From the NCBI RefSeq assembly GCF_014132355.1, contig NZ_BLZO01000011.1, positions 1 to 64,000 of the forward strand: 64,000 bases of DNA, written 5' to 3'. The DNA is from Okeania sp. KiyG1 (GTDB taxonomy: Bacteria > Cyanobacteriota > Cyanobacteriia > Cyanobacteriales > Microcoleaceae). The notes under the pieces are model-generated. The model was not told the DNA's origin, searched no databases, and saw only the letters and a list, made by a program, of their open reading frames with translations. Positions 9,596 through 19,704 of the stretch are shown here, one piece after another. A program made the translations under genes and the position numbers. Positions within the stretch are counted from its first letter, which is position 1. Each line of letters starts with the position of its first letter.

Positions 9596-11413
9596 ATGAG
9601 TGAGACAGTGAAATATTCCACCCTAATAAACCTACTTCAGACTTTATCAGCAGAACAACCGGAAAAGCTAGCATACACTTTTTTGGTTGACGGCAAAAAA
9701 GAAGGGGAAAACTTTACCTATGCTTCACTAGAGCATCGAGTACGAGCTATTGCAGCATTTTTACAGAAAAATGAAGTCAAAGGAGAGCGAGGTTTACTAC
9801 TCTATCCACAAGGACTAGAAGCAATAGCAGCTTTTTGTGGCTGTCTATACTCTGGAGTTATCGCAATTCCAGTACCTCCTCCAGAAGCAGGTCGTCTCAA
9901 ACGAACTTTGCCTAGACTTAGAGCGATCGTTCAAGATGCTCAAGCTTCCATAGTTATGACAACGGCCACAATTATTTCTCTTGTGGAAGAGGTGGCTGAT
10001 GAATTTCCTGAGTTCGAGACTATGCGCTGGATAGATACTGAATCTGTCGATCTAGAAATAGCTCAGGAATGGAAAGATCCTGGTATTACTGGCAATACAC
10101 TAGCGTATTTGCAGTATACCTCTGGTTCTACTTCTACTCCAAAAGGGGTAATGCTGACCCACAAAAACTTGATTAATCACTTAGGCTATCTACAGAGAGC
10201 TTGTGGGTACACGCCAGAAAGCAAAACTATTACCTGGATGCCTTTCTTCCATGATTATGGGTTAGTGGAAGGAATGATGGAACCCCTATACAACGGAACT
10301 CCATGCTACATAATGTCCCCATTCTCATTTGTGAAGCAACCTCTGAGATGGCTGCAAGCTCTGTCAAATTATAAAGCGACCCACTCTCAAGCACCTAACT
10401 TTGCTTATGACCTTTGTGTTCGACGAGTTAAGCCAAAACAACTATCTACTTTGGACCTGAGTAATTGGGAAGCAGCAGGTAATGCAGCGGAACCTATTAA
10501 CCCAAAAGTTATGGAGAGTTTCTACGGGACTTTCTCAGCTTGTGGTTTTCGTTGGAATGCTTTTGCTCCATGTTATGGGCTGGCAGAAGATACTTTACTG
10601 GTTTCAGCTAAACCTAAACTCACAGAACCGGTACTTTGCACTATAGATGCAACAGCTCTAGTAGAAAAAAATAAAATTGTCAAAGTTTCTCCCGATGCAA
10701 CAGGGGTAAGAGCTTATCCATCTTGTGGTCGCTTAGTTTGTGAAACTCAGGTAGCTATTGTCAATCCAGAAACTTTAGCAAAATGTGCTACTGATGAAGT
10801 GGGAGAGATTTGGGTATCGGACCCCAGTGTAGCTCAAGGATACTGGGAACGTCCGGAAGTTACCAAAGAAACATTCCAAGCTTACATCAAAGATAGTGGA
10901 GAAGGTCCGTTCTTACGGACTGGGGACCTGGGATTTATGAAAGATGGGGAGTTGTATATTACAGGTAGGATTAAAGATTTAATTATTATCCGAGGTACAA
11001 ATCACTATCCCCAAGATATTGAGTGGACAGTACAACAGGTTCACCCGGCACTTCGTCCAGATTATGGTGCTGCTTTTTCAGTGGAAGTTAGGGGTGATGA
11101 ACATTTAGTTATTGTTCAAGAGGTAGAACGTCGCACTCAAGATTTGGATACGGAGAAAGTCATCAATGATATCCGCCAAGCTGTTTCAGAGGACCATGAA
11201 TTACAAGCTTATGCTGTGATTTTGGCTAAACCAGGAAATATTCTCAAGACTGCTAGTGGCAAGATTCAACGTCGTGCTTGTCGTTCCAATTTTATGGCCG
11301 GAACCCTGGACGTGATATCTGACTGGAGTGAAAATCCTCAACTAACCTCCAAGTATCGAAAGTTACAAGAAGAAGTTGAGTCATTAGCATCCCAAATGAA
11401 AAGTAGCCCGTAG
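9596..11413 (+). CDS. Fatty acyl-AMP ligase (FAAL-type adenylating enzyme)
   Basis: The 605-residue ANL-superfamily enzyme activates a fatty acid as acyl-AMP, to be loaded on the acyl carrier protein two genes downstream. The ATP loop YTSGSTSTPKG lies at 174-184. FHDYGLVEGM and the MSPFSFVKQP loop are typical of FAALs rather than acyl-CoA ligases. GDLGFMKDGELYITGR and the catalytic-lysine region KTASGKIQRR lie in the C-terminal domain. It starts at ATG 9596. The acyl-CoA dehydrogenase follows 44 bases later and then the carrier protein, so they form one operon. Such trios feed lipopeptides, polyketides or lipidated polymers; here an MBOAT follows. Confidence 0.9.
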   Translation: MSETVKYSTLINLLQTLSAEQPEKLAYTFLVDGKKEGENFTYASLEHRVRAIAAFLQKNEVKGERGLLLYPQGLEAIAAFCGCLYSGVIAIPVPPPEAGRLKRTLPRLRAIVQDAQASIVMTTATIISLVEEVADEFPEFETMRWIDTESVDLEIAQEWKDPGITGNTLAYLQYTSGSTSTPKGVMLTHKNLINHLGYLQRACGYTPESKTITWMPFFHDYGLVEGMMEPLYNGTPCYIMSPFSFVKQPLRWLQALSNYKATHSQAPNFAYDLCVRRVKPKQLSTLDLSNWEAAGNAAEPINPKVMESFYGTFSACGFRWNAFAPCYGLAEDTLLVSAKPKLTEPVLCTIDATALVEKNKIVKVSPDATGVRAYPSCGRLVCETQVAIVNPETLAKCATDEVGEIWVSDPSVAQGYWERPEVTKETFQAYIKDSGEGPFLRTGDLGFMKDGELYITGRIKDLIIIRGTNHYPQDIEWTVQQVHPALRPDYGAAFSVEVRGDEHLVIVQEVERRTQDLDTEKVINDIRQAVSEDHELQAYAVILAKPGNILKTASGKIQRRACRSNFMAGTLDVISDWSENPQLTSKYRKLQEEVESLASQMKSSP

Positions 11414-11432
11414 GGGCGAATGGCATTCGCCC
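11414..11432. repeat. Dispersed palindrome, copy 1 (between FAAL and dehydrogenase)
   Basis: GGGCGAATGGCATTCGCCC, a near-perfect inverted repeat directly after the ligase stop codon (TAG 11411-11413). Related copies sit at 13848-13866 and 39429-39447, both with central CC. Inside an operon it could be a processing or stabilising hairpin. Confidence 0.8.
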
Positions 11433-11457
11433 ATACAAAAAATTTAGGAGATTTAGC

Positions 11458-13260
11458 ATGGATAAACTCAAGCAATATTGGGTAGCTGAAGAATTAGAGC
11501 GCTCTCTTGGCGATCCAGAAAATCCAGACAGTACAATGTCTTTCAAGAGAGTCATTGAAATTGATGAGAGTGAAGAATTTCCACATCAGGAAGTTGAATG
11601 GCTCTATAATTGGAAGCTACAACATTACTATATCCCTGTTAATTGTGGGGGAGAGTTTACTTCTTTTGAAGAGTTTGTGGCCTTTGTTAGAGTTTTGTGT
11701 AGGCGCGACCAAACAATTGGAATTGCTTTTACTACTATGTTTTGGTCTTTTCTTACCTGGATGGCAGGTACGGAGGAACAAAAGCAAAAGTTAGCAACTT
11801 ATATTAAAGATGAACATGGGACAATGTGCCTTGGTTACTCAGAGAAGGAACATGGTGCTGACCTCATTGGTGGAGATTTGACCGCAACAAAAGTTCCTGG
11901 AGGTTATCTACTGAATGGGGAAAAGTGGCCGATAAATCGTGCGACTATTTCTGGAGTATCTTATATATTAGCAAAGACTGACCAAGAAGATGGGGGTGCT
12001 AGGGGGCTGTCTTTGTTTATGGTAGAAAAAAGCCGACTAGACCCAGATAATTACTACAATTTACCGAAAATTCTGACTCACGGAATTCGAGCTTCTGATA
12101 TGAGTGGGATAGGTTTTAAGGATTGCTTTGTTCCCGAAGATATGTTGATAAAAGGGGAAGGAGCAGGTCTAGAAGTAGCTTTGAAAGGGTTTCAAATTAC
12201 TCGAACTTTATGTGCAGCTTTTTCTCATGGAGCAGCAGATACAGCTTTAAGAACTACGTTAAAATTTGCTATTAATCGGGTTATTTACAATAAAACAGTT
12301 TTTGACATTCCTCAACCTAGGAAAATTCTGGTAGATGCTTTTTTAGACCTATTAATTTGTGATTGTGAAACTATTGGAGCAGCAAGAGGATTTCATGTTA
12401 TTCCTCAGCAATTTAGTGTTTGGGCAGCAGTGGTGAAATATTTTGTTACTGTTCAGTTAGAAACAATGATTAATAATATTTCATCAGTGTTAGGTTCTCG
12501 CTTTTATATGCGGGAAGAACATGACTGGGGAATATTCCAAAAAGTGCTGAGAGATAATTCAATTATTAGTGTATTTGATGGCAGTACAACTGTTAATTTG
12601 CATGCTCTAATTTTACAGTTCCGTCAGTTAACAAAAAATCGTTCTCGACGGAATTCTGCTAAGATGGAAGGAATTAAATCTCGTCTAGAAATCATCTTTT
12701 CCTTGGATAAACAATTGCCTACTTTTGAACCAGAAAAACTGGAAATTGTAGGGCGGGGTGCTGATGATGCTTTACAAGGATTAGAAATTGCGTTAGAACA
12801 GTTAAAAGATTTAAAAGCTGCTAATTTAAACACTAAAGTTTTAGAGCAAATTACTGCACTGACTGAGTGTGTTATTGCAGAAGTAAACGCTCACGATGAA
12901 CAAATTGCTAATTCAGCATTTGAGTTTGGTCACGACCAGTCACCAGAATTATTTGAAATAGCGAAAAATTACTGTGCTTTACATGCAGCAGCATCTTGTG
13001 TGCATATGTGGATTTATAATCGCGAAATATTGGGTGAATTTTTTGCAGATGGTGAGTGGTTGGTACTGTGTTTAAATCGTTTACTACAACCTTTTGGGCA
13101 TTCACAAAAAGTAGACCAATTATATTGGGAAAAAGTTACTCAAGAAATGCTCAAACTTTATAACGAAAATAAAGTATTTTCTATTGTTCCTTTTCAACTA
13201 GCACAAACTCAAAAACAGGAGAATAAAATAAATGCAAGTTCAGAACTCCAGCACGCTTAA
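11458..13260 (+). CDS. Acyl-CoA dehydrogenase family flavoprotein
   Basis: The 600-residue protein has the acyl-CoA dehydrogenase fold: helical N-terminal domain, the FAD/substrate segment CLGYSEKEHGADL, a middle beta domain, and a C-terminal helical domain with SVFDGSTTVNLHA where the family normally has the DGTTEI-like segment. It is longer than the usual 380-400 residues. The extra part is a helical C-terminal extension from about residue 400. Between a FAAL and an ACP it most likely introduces an alpha,beta double bond in the carrier-bound acyl chain. It starts at ATG 11458 with AGGAG eight bases upstream. It overlaps the ACP gene by 29 bases. Confidence 0.85.
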   Translation: MDKLKQYWVAEELERSLGDPENPDSTMSFKRVIEIDESEEFPHQEVEWLYNWKLQHYYIPVNCGGEFTSFEEFVAFVRVLCRRDQTIGIAFTTMFWSFLTWMAGTEEQKQKLATYIKDEHGTMCLGYSEKEHGADLIGGDLTATKVPGGYLLNGEKWPINRATISGVSYILAKTDQEDGGARGLSLFMVEKSRLDPDNYYNLPKILTHGIRASDMSGIGFKDCFVPEDMLIKGEGAGLEVALKGFQITRTLCAAFSHGAADTALRTTLKFAINRVIYNKTVFDIPQPRKILVDAFLDLLICDCETIGAARGFHVIPQQFSVWAAVVKYFVTVQLETMINNISSVLGSRFYMREEHDWGIFQKVLRDNSIISVFDGSTTVNLHALILQFRQLTKNRSRRNSAKMEGIKSRLEIIFSLDKQLPTFEPEKLEIVGRGADDALQGLEIALEQLKDLKAANLNTKVLEQITALTECVIAEVNAHDEQIANSAFEFGHDQSPELFEIAKNYCALHAAASCVHMWIYNREILGEFFADGEWLVLCLNRLLQPFGHSQKVDQLYWEKVTQEMLKLYNENKVFSIVPFQLAQTQKQENKINASSELQHA

Positions 13261-13624
13261 TACTGAAGCAAAAACAGAAAGTTCCCCTTTAGAAATCTTA
13301 CAAAAGTGGATTGCTGAAAAGTTAGCAGAACAATTGTCTGTTGACAAAAGCACTATCGAATTTACTGAACCTTTAACTCGTTATGGGTTGGACTCAATTG
13401 ATGCCGTAACTCTAGTTGGTGAGCTGGAAGATGAACTAGATTTGGAGTTACCTTCTACTTTATTTTGGGATTATCCAACTATTGAAAAATCTGCTGAATA
13501 TTTAGTTTCTGAGTTTGATATTTCTGAGGCATTAGAAAATCTGGAAAGTTCTGAAGAAAAAACAGAAGAAGCAGAAAAACCTGCTGAAAAATCTGGTAAA
13601 GGTTGGGGTAGTTTCTGGAAGTAA
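13232..13624 (+). CDS. Acyl carrier protein of the FAAL cassette
   Basis: This 130-residue carrier protein has one PP-binding domain (about 20-95). The phosphopantetheine attachment serine is Ser55 in YGLDSIDAV. An acidic tail rich in Glu and Lys ends in GWGSFWK. It is longer than the housekeeping AcpP (about 80 residues), so it is probably dedicated to this pathway. The ATG at 13232 lies inside the 3' end of the dehydrogenase gene, with CAGGAG upstream, which indicates translational coupling. Confidence 0.92.
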   Translation: MQVQNSSTLNTEAKTESSPLEILQKWIAEKLAEQLSVDKSTIEFTEPLTRYGLDSIDAVTLVGELEDELDLELPSTLFWDYPTIEKSAEYLVSEFDISEALENLESSEEKTEEAEKPAEKSGKGWGSFWK

Positions 13625-13847
13625 GTGGTTCATATTTTAGCATTCAGCTATCAGCGGTCAGCACTTCCCTGCGGGATGCTACGCAAACAGTAATAATACT
13701 CTGATGTGCGAGGACAGGGTTTAACTAGCTGTTAGCTTTTAGCAGCTCTGGTCTAAACCCCTGGTTTATAGAAACCGGAAGGTTTAGGTGTGGTAAGATT
13801 CTCTTTTTAAACGTTTACTGCTGAGTGCTGCGAATGTTATTTAGCGA

Positions 13848-13866
13848 GGGCGAATGCCATTCGCCC
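13848..13866. repeat. Dispersed palindrome, copy 2 (between ACP and MBOAT)
   Basis: GGGCGAATGCCATTCGCCC, the same inverted repeat as at 11414 and 39429, in the 314-base gap between the carrier protein and MBOAT genes. The rest of the gap holds a fragment of the GGATGCTACGCAAACAG repeat and no gene. Confidence 0.8.
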
Positions 13867-13938
13867 CTACAAAATATTTCATATATCGACAATTTATTGC
13901 GATAGGTTGCTATAAAGTACAGAGGAGGAAATAGTTAA

Positions 13939-15396
13939 TTGAATTTTTCTGATTTTTCCTTCTGGTGGGTGCTGCTGATTTTTAGCGTGCCTTTCCTCAC
14001 CATCCGCGCTCTAGGGAAAAGTTTCAACTTCTGGCAAGATTATTTTGATACCATCGGCTTGATGGTACTATCATTAACATTATTTTTAAATGCTAGTTTC
14101 AAAAGTTTTGCCGTATTTATATTCGAGGTGATTTTCAACTACATAATGGTGCGACTAATGTTGCAAAGACGTGGTTGGGAGTCAAGGGCGATCGCTACAT
14201 TTTTAATAGTATTTGATGTAGCGGTATTAGCATACTTTAAATATCTCACCTTTTTTGTAGAAGATGTAGTAGGTTTAGTAGTAGGAATTCCGGATAATTG
14301 GCAACAAAGTTTTCCTTTACCTGTATATAAGACTATTCCACCAGGTATTTCTTTTTATACTTTTCAGATGGTGGCATTTGTTGTAGATTCTTTTACAGCT
14401 AAAAAGAAAAAGCCAATTAATTTCATAGATTACGTCAACTTTATCGCATTTTTCCCTCAAATTGTAGCAGGTCCAATCGAAAGACGCAAACAATTATTAC
14501 CCCAGTTAGAATCTTTTAAATTCAAGTTTACTGTAGAAAACTTTGAATTAGGTTTGCGATGGTTATCTCTAGGTTTATTTATGAAGTTTGTTCTAGCAGA
14601 TAACATTAGTCCATATATAGACCTACAGCAAGCAACAAATGCTTTATTAGTTTGGTTTCATGCCTTTTTGTTTACTTTAAGAATATATTTTGACTTTGCT
14701 GGTTACAGCTTTATGGCTGTTGGTATCGCTAGATTTGTGGGAGTTAAACTAGAATTAAATTTTCTGGCACCCTACACTTCTGTTAGTATCCAAGAATTTT
14801 GGCGACGTTGGCACATTACTCTGAGTAACTGGTTTAGGGACTATGTTTTTATTCCACTAATGGGTGCAAATAAAAAGTGGGCACCATTTTATTTATTTAT
14901 AACATTTACTCTTTCAGGCTTTTGGCACGGGGCAGCCTGGAATTTTATTTTATGGGGAGCTTACCACGGGGCATTATTATTGGCGATCAGATATGCTGGG
15001 AGACCTTTTCAGAGGTTTGTGGGCAGATGGACTTCTAGAACTGATTTAGTTTCCTGGGCCTTGACGTTTATGTCAGTGACTCTAGGCTGTTTATTTTTTA
15101 TGGAAACTAATATTAGTAGGTTGGGTACTAAGTTACTAACTTTAGTTACACCTGGAGCTTATTCAATTTCAGGAGCGATCGATGCTTTTAGCTCTTATAG
15201 CATCAATGAGGGTTGGGCTTTAATTTTTACTTTAACTGTGGCCATAGGGGCATTATTTTTAGAACATTTGGCAGTTTGGCAGCAGCGAGATGAGTATGAA
15301 TTGTTGTTATCTCCTTGGATATCTAGGGGTCTGCTAGGTTTAACTATTTTACTGGGGGCAACTATTCCTTCTGAATTTATTTACTTTGAGTTTTAA
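13939..15396 (+). CDS. MBOAT-family membrane O-acyltransferase (AlgI/DltB-like), cassette copy
   Basis: The 485-residue polytopic protein has about ten hydrophobic helices and the MBOAT signature. FWRRWHITLSNWFRDYVFIP lies near residue 287, and the presumed catalytic His is in SGFWHGAAWNF near 333. The family transfers acyl groups from a carrier to hydroxyls of a secreted polymer or lipid. The start is TTG at 13939, chosen because a strong GAGGAGG site lies just upstream. Lying after FAAL, dehydrogenase and ACP, it is the likely acceptor of the activated chain. That would be a long or unsaturated acyl group rather than acetate; this is an inference. Confidence 0.9.
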   Translation: MNFSDFSFWWVLLIFSVPFLTIRALGKSFNFWQDYFDTIGLMVLSLTLFLNASFKSFAVFIFEVIFNYIMVRLMLQRRGWESRAIATFLIVFDVAVLAYFKYLTFFVEDVVGLVVGIPDNWQQSFPLPVYKTIPPGISFYTFQMVAFVVDSFTAKKKKPINFIDYVNFIAFFPQIVAGPIERRKQLLPQLESFKFKFTVENFELGLRWLSLGLFMKFVLADNISPYIDLQQATNALLVWFHAFLFTLRIYFDFAGYSFMAVGIARFVGVKLELNFLAPYTSVSIQEFWRRWHITLSNWFRDYVFIPLMGANKKWAPFYLFITFTLSGFWHGAAWNFILWGAYHGALLLAIRYAGRPFQRFVGRWTSRTDLVSWALTFMSVTLGCLFFMETNISRLGTKLLTLVTPGAYSISGAIDAFSSYSINEGWALIFTLTVAIGALFLEHLAVWQQRDEYELLLSPWISRGLLGLTILLGATIPSEFIYFEF

Positions 15397-16391
15397 TAGA
15401 ACTCTGTTCAACAATTAATAATTAATAATTAATAATTAATTATTACCTCTCATTTAAAAAAAGAGGATTGATTCAAAGGAAAATTTTTATTTTTATCCCC
15501 TTAAAAGAGAATGGTTTGAACCACAAATTTTCGGTAAAAGTGTTAATTAAATCAATTTAAGATATCAAATCAATAATTTCATCTCCCTATTTTCAATACC
15601 CTATTCCTTGACTTCTGCAACAAGTCTAATGATTAGATTTAAAACATTTGTTCCGGAAGGATATTTTGGATTTACAAGACTTTTGGGGGTGTGAAATACC
15701 ATGGTTAACAGATTAAATATGATTGTATTGAATTTAATTTGGAGTGCTGATGTATAGCTATCATCTATCAGCTAGATTCAAAACAATTACTTGTTAAGAT
15801 GAATGAAGTTTTAGAGGTAGCCTAATATTTGCTTGGACTGCTATCTGTAGGATAATATTGAATAGTAAAGTTGGTTAGGTACTAATACATTTTGCTCTGA
15901 CAAATAGAGCTGTATTTGACTTGATTTAAAAGTTTAATTGCCTGTCATTTCAGTTAGCCTCCTAGGTCGGAGCTAGGCTAACAGTATCTCTGCAATAAGG
16001 AGGCTTGACCTTGGCGAATATTATCTTTGTTTTATCCTCTTATACCAATTCCTAAAAGTAATGCTATACTTCAGTGATACTTCAACAGTCAAAGATTTAT
16101 CAAGATTCAAAGTCTTTTTTTGACAATTATTAGTGAGTTAGTATAGATTTTTCCTACTTTTAACCCCTCCCCACCTCCCACACTTCCCACACTTACCCAC
16201 CCAATCATACATAGCATTCTTTTTGAGAAATGGTATTAAAAGGGGAGGCTTTAGACCACAATTTTTCGGTAAAAGCTTTGAAGTTAATTTAAAAAAATTA
16301 CGATTGCTTCCTGAAAATTATCATATCGGGATTTGTCAGGAGTAGTTTTTATATAATAGGCAAAAATCAATAATTATCGACATTAAAAGCT
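15397..16391. repeat. Intergenic repeats between MBOAT and ndh
   Basis: About 1 kb without a gene. It contains TAATTAATAATTAAT microsatellite sequence (about 15414-15440), one copy of the CCCCTTAAAA...TTTCGGTAAA element (about 15440-15540) and a partial one at 16225-16275. It also has AGCCTCCTAGGTCGGAGCTA (about 15957), a widespread cyanobacterial intergenic motif. Confidence 0.55.
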
Positions 16392-17624
16392 GTGGAAACT
16401 GGAAAAATATCTGAAACAGCAATAGCTACAAAAATTTGTATTTTAGGCGGTGGCTTCGGCGGTCTTTATACAGCATTGTATTTACAAAGTTTTCGGGGAT
16501 TTAAACATAAAAACTGCCAAATAACTTTAATAGATATAAACGATCATATTGCATTTACTCCTTTACTTTATGAGGTGATTACAGATGAACTTAAAACTTG
16601 GGAAATAGCTCCATCTTTTGATAAATTACTCAAAAATAAAGATATTAAGTTTTGCCAAGATACTGTTGAAAATATTGATTTTCAAGCTCGTGAAGTTAAA
16701 CTTTTAGAGGGAGGAAGTTTACCTTATGATTATTTAGTTATTGCTGTGGGTGTCACTAATGGAAAAATGCCAAATGGTGCAGAAAATGTTTTGACATTCA
16801 GAACTTTAGCTGATATTCAACGCCTCGAACAAAAGTTACAAAGTTTGGAAAATTCTAGTCAAGAAAAAATTAGGGTAACTATTGTTGGTGGGGGGCCGAG
16901 TGGGGTAGAGTTAGCAGGAAAAATAGCGGATAGATTGGGTAAAAGGGGAGAAATACGTCTGATAGAAAGAGGAAAGGAAATTCTGAAAAGTTTTACTCCT
17001 GCTACTCGGAAAAATGCTCAACTTGCTTTAGATAAAAGAAATGTTTTAGTCAGTTTACAGACGGGTGTGAATGCTATTGAAGCTGACCAAGTTACTATTT
17101 TACAAGCTGGAGAAACTGCTGTTATTCCCACTGATTTAATATTATGGACTGCGGGGGTTCAAATGAGAGAGTGGGTGAAAAATTTGGATTGTTCTCATAA
17201 TTCTAGAGGTCAACTTATTTGTGAGCCAACTTTACAGTTAGTTGACTATCCAGAAGTATTTGCATTGGGAGATATTGCGGAGATTTCATACCCCAGTAAT
17301 CAACAACTTCCAGCAACAGCTCAAGTTGCTTATCAACAAGCAAGTCAAGCAGCAAAAAATCTGTGGAAAAGTTTAAATAATAAACGCCCAAGACCATTTC
17401 ATTATTTACATTTAGGAGAGATGATTACTTTGGGGATGAATACGGCAGCTATTTCTAGTTTTGGTATTAGTTTATCTGGCTCTTTTGCTGCTTTAGTTAG
17501 GTTAGGAGTTTATATTCAAAGATTACCTACTTTATCTCACAAATTTCAAGTTATTCGCCATAGATTACAAGTTTGGTGGAAAAATTTATTTGGCAAATCA
17601 GCTAGTCACAAAAAGTTGAAATAA
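16392..17624 (+). CDS. ndh: Type II NAD(P)H:quinone oxidoreductase (NDH-2)
   Basis: The 410-residue non-pumping flavoprotein passes electrons from NAD(P)H to plastoquinone on the membrane surface. Two Rossmann motifs are present: FAD-binding GGGFGGLY (19-26) and NADH-binding VGGGPSGVELAG (about 165-176). LGDIAE near 290 closes the FAD site. The C-terminal region carries an amphipathic segment that would bind the membrane. The GTG at 16392 is the start. Nothing suggests an operon partner. Cyanobacteria usually have several paralogues, so its exact role may be redox sensing. Confidence 0.88.
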   Translation: METGKISETAIATKICILGGGFGGLYTALYLQSFRGFKHKNCQITLIDINDHIAFTPLLYEVITDELKTWEIAPSFDKLLKNKDIKFCQDTVENIDFQAREVKLLEGGSLPYDYLVIAVGVTNGKMPNGAENVLTFRTLADIQRLEQKLQSLENSSQEKIRVTIVGGGPSGVELAGKIADRLGKRGEIRLIERGKEILKSFTPATRKNAQLALDKRNVLVSLQTGVNAIEADQVTILQAGETAVIPTDLILWTAGVQMREWVKNLDCSHNSRGQLICEPTLQLVDYPEVFALGDIAEISYPSNQQLPATAQVAYQQASQAAKNLWKSLNNKRPRPFHYLHLGEMITLGMNTAAISSFGISLSGSFAALVRLGVYIQRLPTLSHKFQVIRHRLQVWWKNLFGKSASHKKLK

Positions 17625-17758
17625 GTAGGTAATTTATAATTTTAATACAGTCAATAACTATAGCGTTTTCAGATGATATGTCAAACAAGAGTTAGTTATT
17701 TACTAACAGTAAAAAGTTCGGCAAACCTTCTTACCTGTTGCCTGTCAGACTGGAAAAA

Positions 17759-19704
17759 ATGTTTGGTTTAGATTTGCGTTCGCTGGCTCTATTTAGAGTG
17801 GGTTTAGCAAAGGAAGTTAGAAGTTAGAAGTTGTTTTGAGAAAATTAATAACTAAATAATTAAAATGACAGTAAGTATGGAAAAGGAAAAAATAATTTCA
17901 GTGCAACACTGGAAAAAATGTTTGGTTTAGACTTACGATAGCTGGCTCTATTTAGAGTGGGTTTAGCAAAGGAAGTCAGAAGTTAGAAGTTGTGTTGAGA
18001 AAATTAATAACTAAATAATTAAAATGACAGTAAGTATGGAAAAGGAAAAAAATAATTTCAGTGCAACACTGGAAAAAATGTTTGGTTTAGACTTACGATA
18101 GCTGGCTCTATTTAGAGTGGGTTTAGCAAAGGAAGTCAGAAGTTAGAAGTTAGAAGTTGTTTTGAGAAAATTAATAACTAAATAATTAAAATGACAGTAA
18201 GTATGGAAAAGGAAAAAAATAATTTCAGTGCAACACTGGAAAAAATGTTTGGTTTAGACTTACGATCGCTCGCCCTATTTAGAGTGGGTTTAGCAAAGGA
18301 AGTCAGAAGTTAGAAGTTGTGTTGAGAAAATTAATAACTAAATAATTAAAATGACAGTAATTATGGAAAAGGAAAAAATAATTTCAGTGCAACACTGGAA
18401 AAATGTTTGGTTTAGACTTACGATCGCTCGCCCTATTTAGAGTGGGTTTAGCAAAGGAAGTCAGAAGTTAGAAGTTGTGTTGAGAAAATTAATAACTAAA
18501 TAATTAAAATGACAGTAATTATGGAAAAGGAAAAAATAATTTCAGTGCCAGACTGGAAAAATGTTTGGTTTAGACTTACGATCGCTGGCTCTATTTAGAG
18601 TGGGTTTAGCAAAGGAAGTCAGAAGTTAGAAGTTGTGTTGAGAAAATTAATAACTAAATAATTAAAATGACAGTAATTATGGAAAAGGAAAAAAATAATT
18701 TCAGTGCCAGACTGGAAAAAATGTTTGGTTTAGACTTACGATCGCTGGCTCTATTTAGAGTGGGTTTAGCAAAGGAAGTCAGAAGTTAGAAGTTGTGTTG
18801 AGAAAATTAATAACTAAATAATTAAAATGACAGTAAGTATGGAAAAGGAAAAAAATAATTTCAGTGCAACACTGGAAAAAATGTTTGGTTTAGACTTACG
18901 ATCGCTCGCCCTATTTAGAGTGGGTTTAGCAAAGGAAGTCAGAAGTCAGAAGTTGTGTTGAGAAAATTAATAACTAAATAATTAAAATGACAGTAATTAT
19001 GGAAAAGGAAAAAATAATTTCAGTGCCAGACTGGAAAAAATGTTTGGTTTAGATTTGCGATAGCTGGCTCTATTTAGAGTGGGTTTAGCAAAGGAAGTCA
19101 GAAGTCAGAAGTTAGAAGTTGTTTTGAGAAAATTAATAACTAAATAATTAAAATGACAGTAATTATGGAAAAGGAAAAAATAATTTCAGTGCCAGACTGG
19201 AAAAAATGTTTGGTTTAGACTTACGATAGCTGGCTCTATTTAGAGTGGGTTTAGCAAAGGAAGTCAGAAGTCAGAAGTTAGAAGTTGTTTTGAGAAAATT
19301 AATAACTAAATAATTAAAATGACAGTAAGTATGGAAAAGGAAAAAATAATTTCAGTGCAACACTGGAAAAAATGTTTGGTTTAGACTTGCGATAGCTGGC
19401 TCTATTTAGAGTGGGTTTAGCAAAGGAAGTCAGAAGTTAGAAGTTAGAAGTTGTTTTGAGAAAATTAATAACTAAATAATTAAAATGACAGTAATTATGG
19501 AAAAGGAAAAAAATAATTTCAGTGCAACACTGGAAAAAATGTTTGGTTTAGACTTGCGATAGCTGGCTCTATTTAGAGTGGGTTTAGCAAAGGAAGTCAG
19601 AAGTTAGAAGTTAGAAGTTGTTTTGAGAAAATTAATAACTAAATAATTAAAATGACAGTAATTATGGAAAAGGAAAAAATAATTTCAGTGCAACACTGGA
19701 AAAA
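17759..19704 (+). repeat. Tandem array of 12 units copied from the 5' end of the HTTM gene
   Basis: Units of 158-167 bases run head to tail, each beginning ATGTTTGGTTTAGA. They start at 17759, 17918, 18078, 18245, 18403, 18561, 18721, 18881, 19040, 19206, 19372 and 19539; the thirteenth copy at 19705 is the real gene. Every unit carries the first ~16 codons of the HTTM reading frame, then breaks into GCAAAGGAAGT and a noncoding part. That part ends with ATGACAGTAA, GGAAAAGG and a poly-A run of 6 or 7. Length classes differ by one extra AGAAGTT. Several units carry TAG inside the frame. There are no spacers, so it is not CRISPR. Confidence 0.95.

Noticed and set aside
17759-19704. CRISPR array
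   Set aside because: Units are 158-167 bases, contiguous, without unique spacers, and derive from the start of the adjacent gene.
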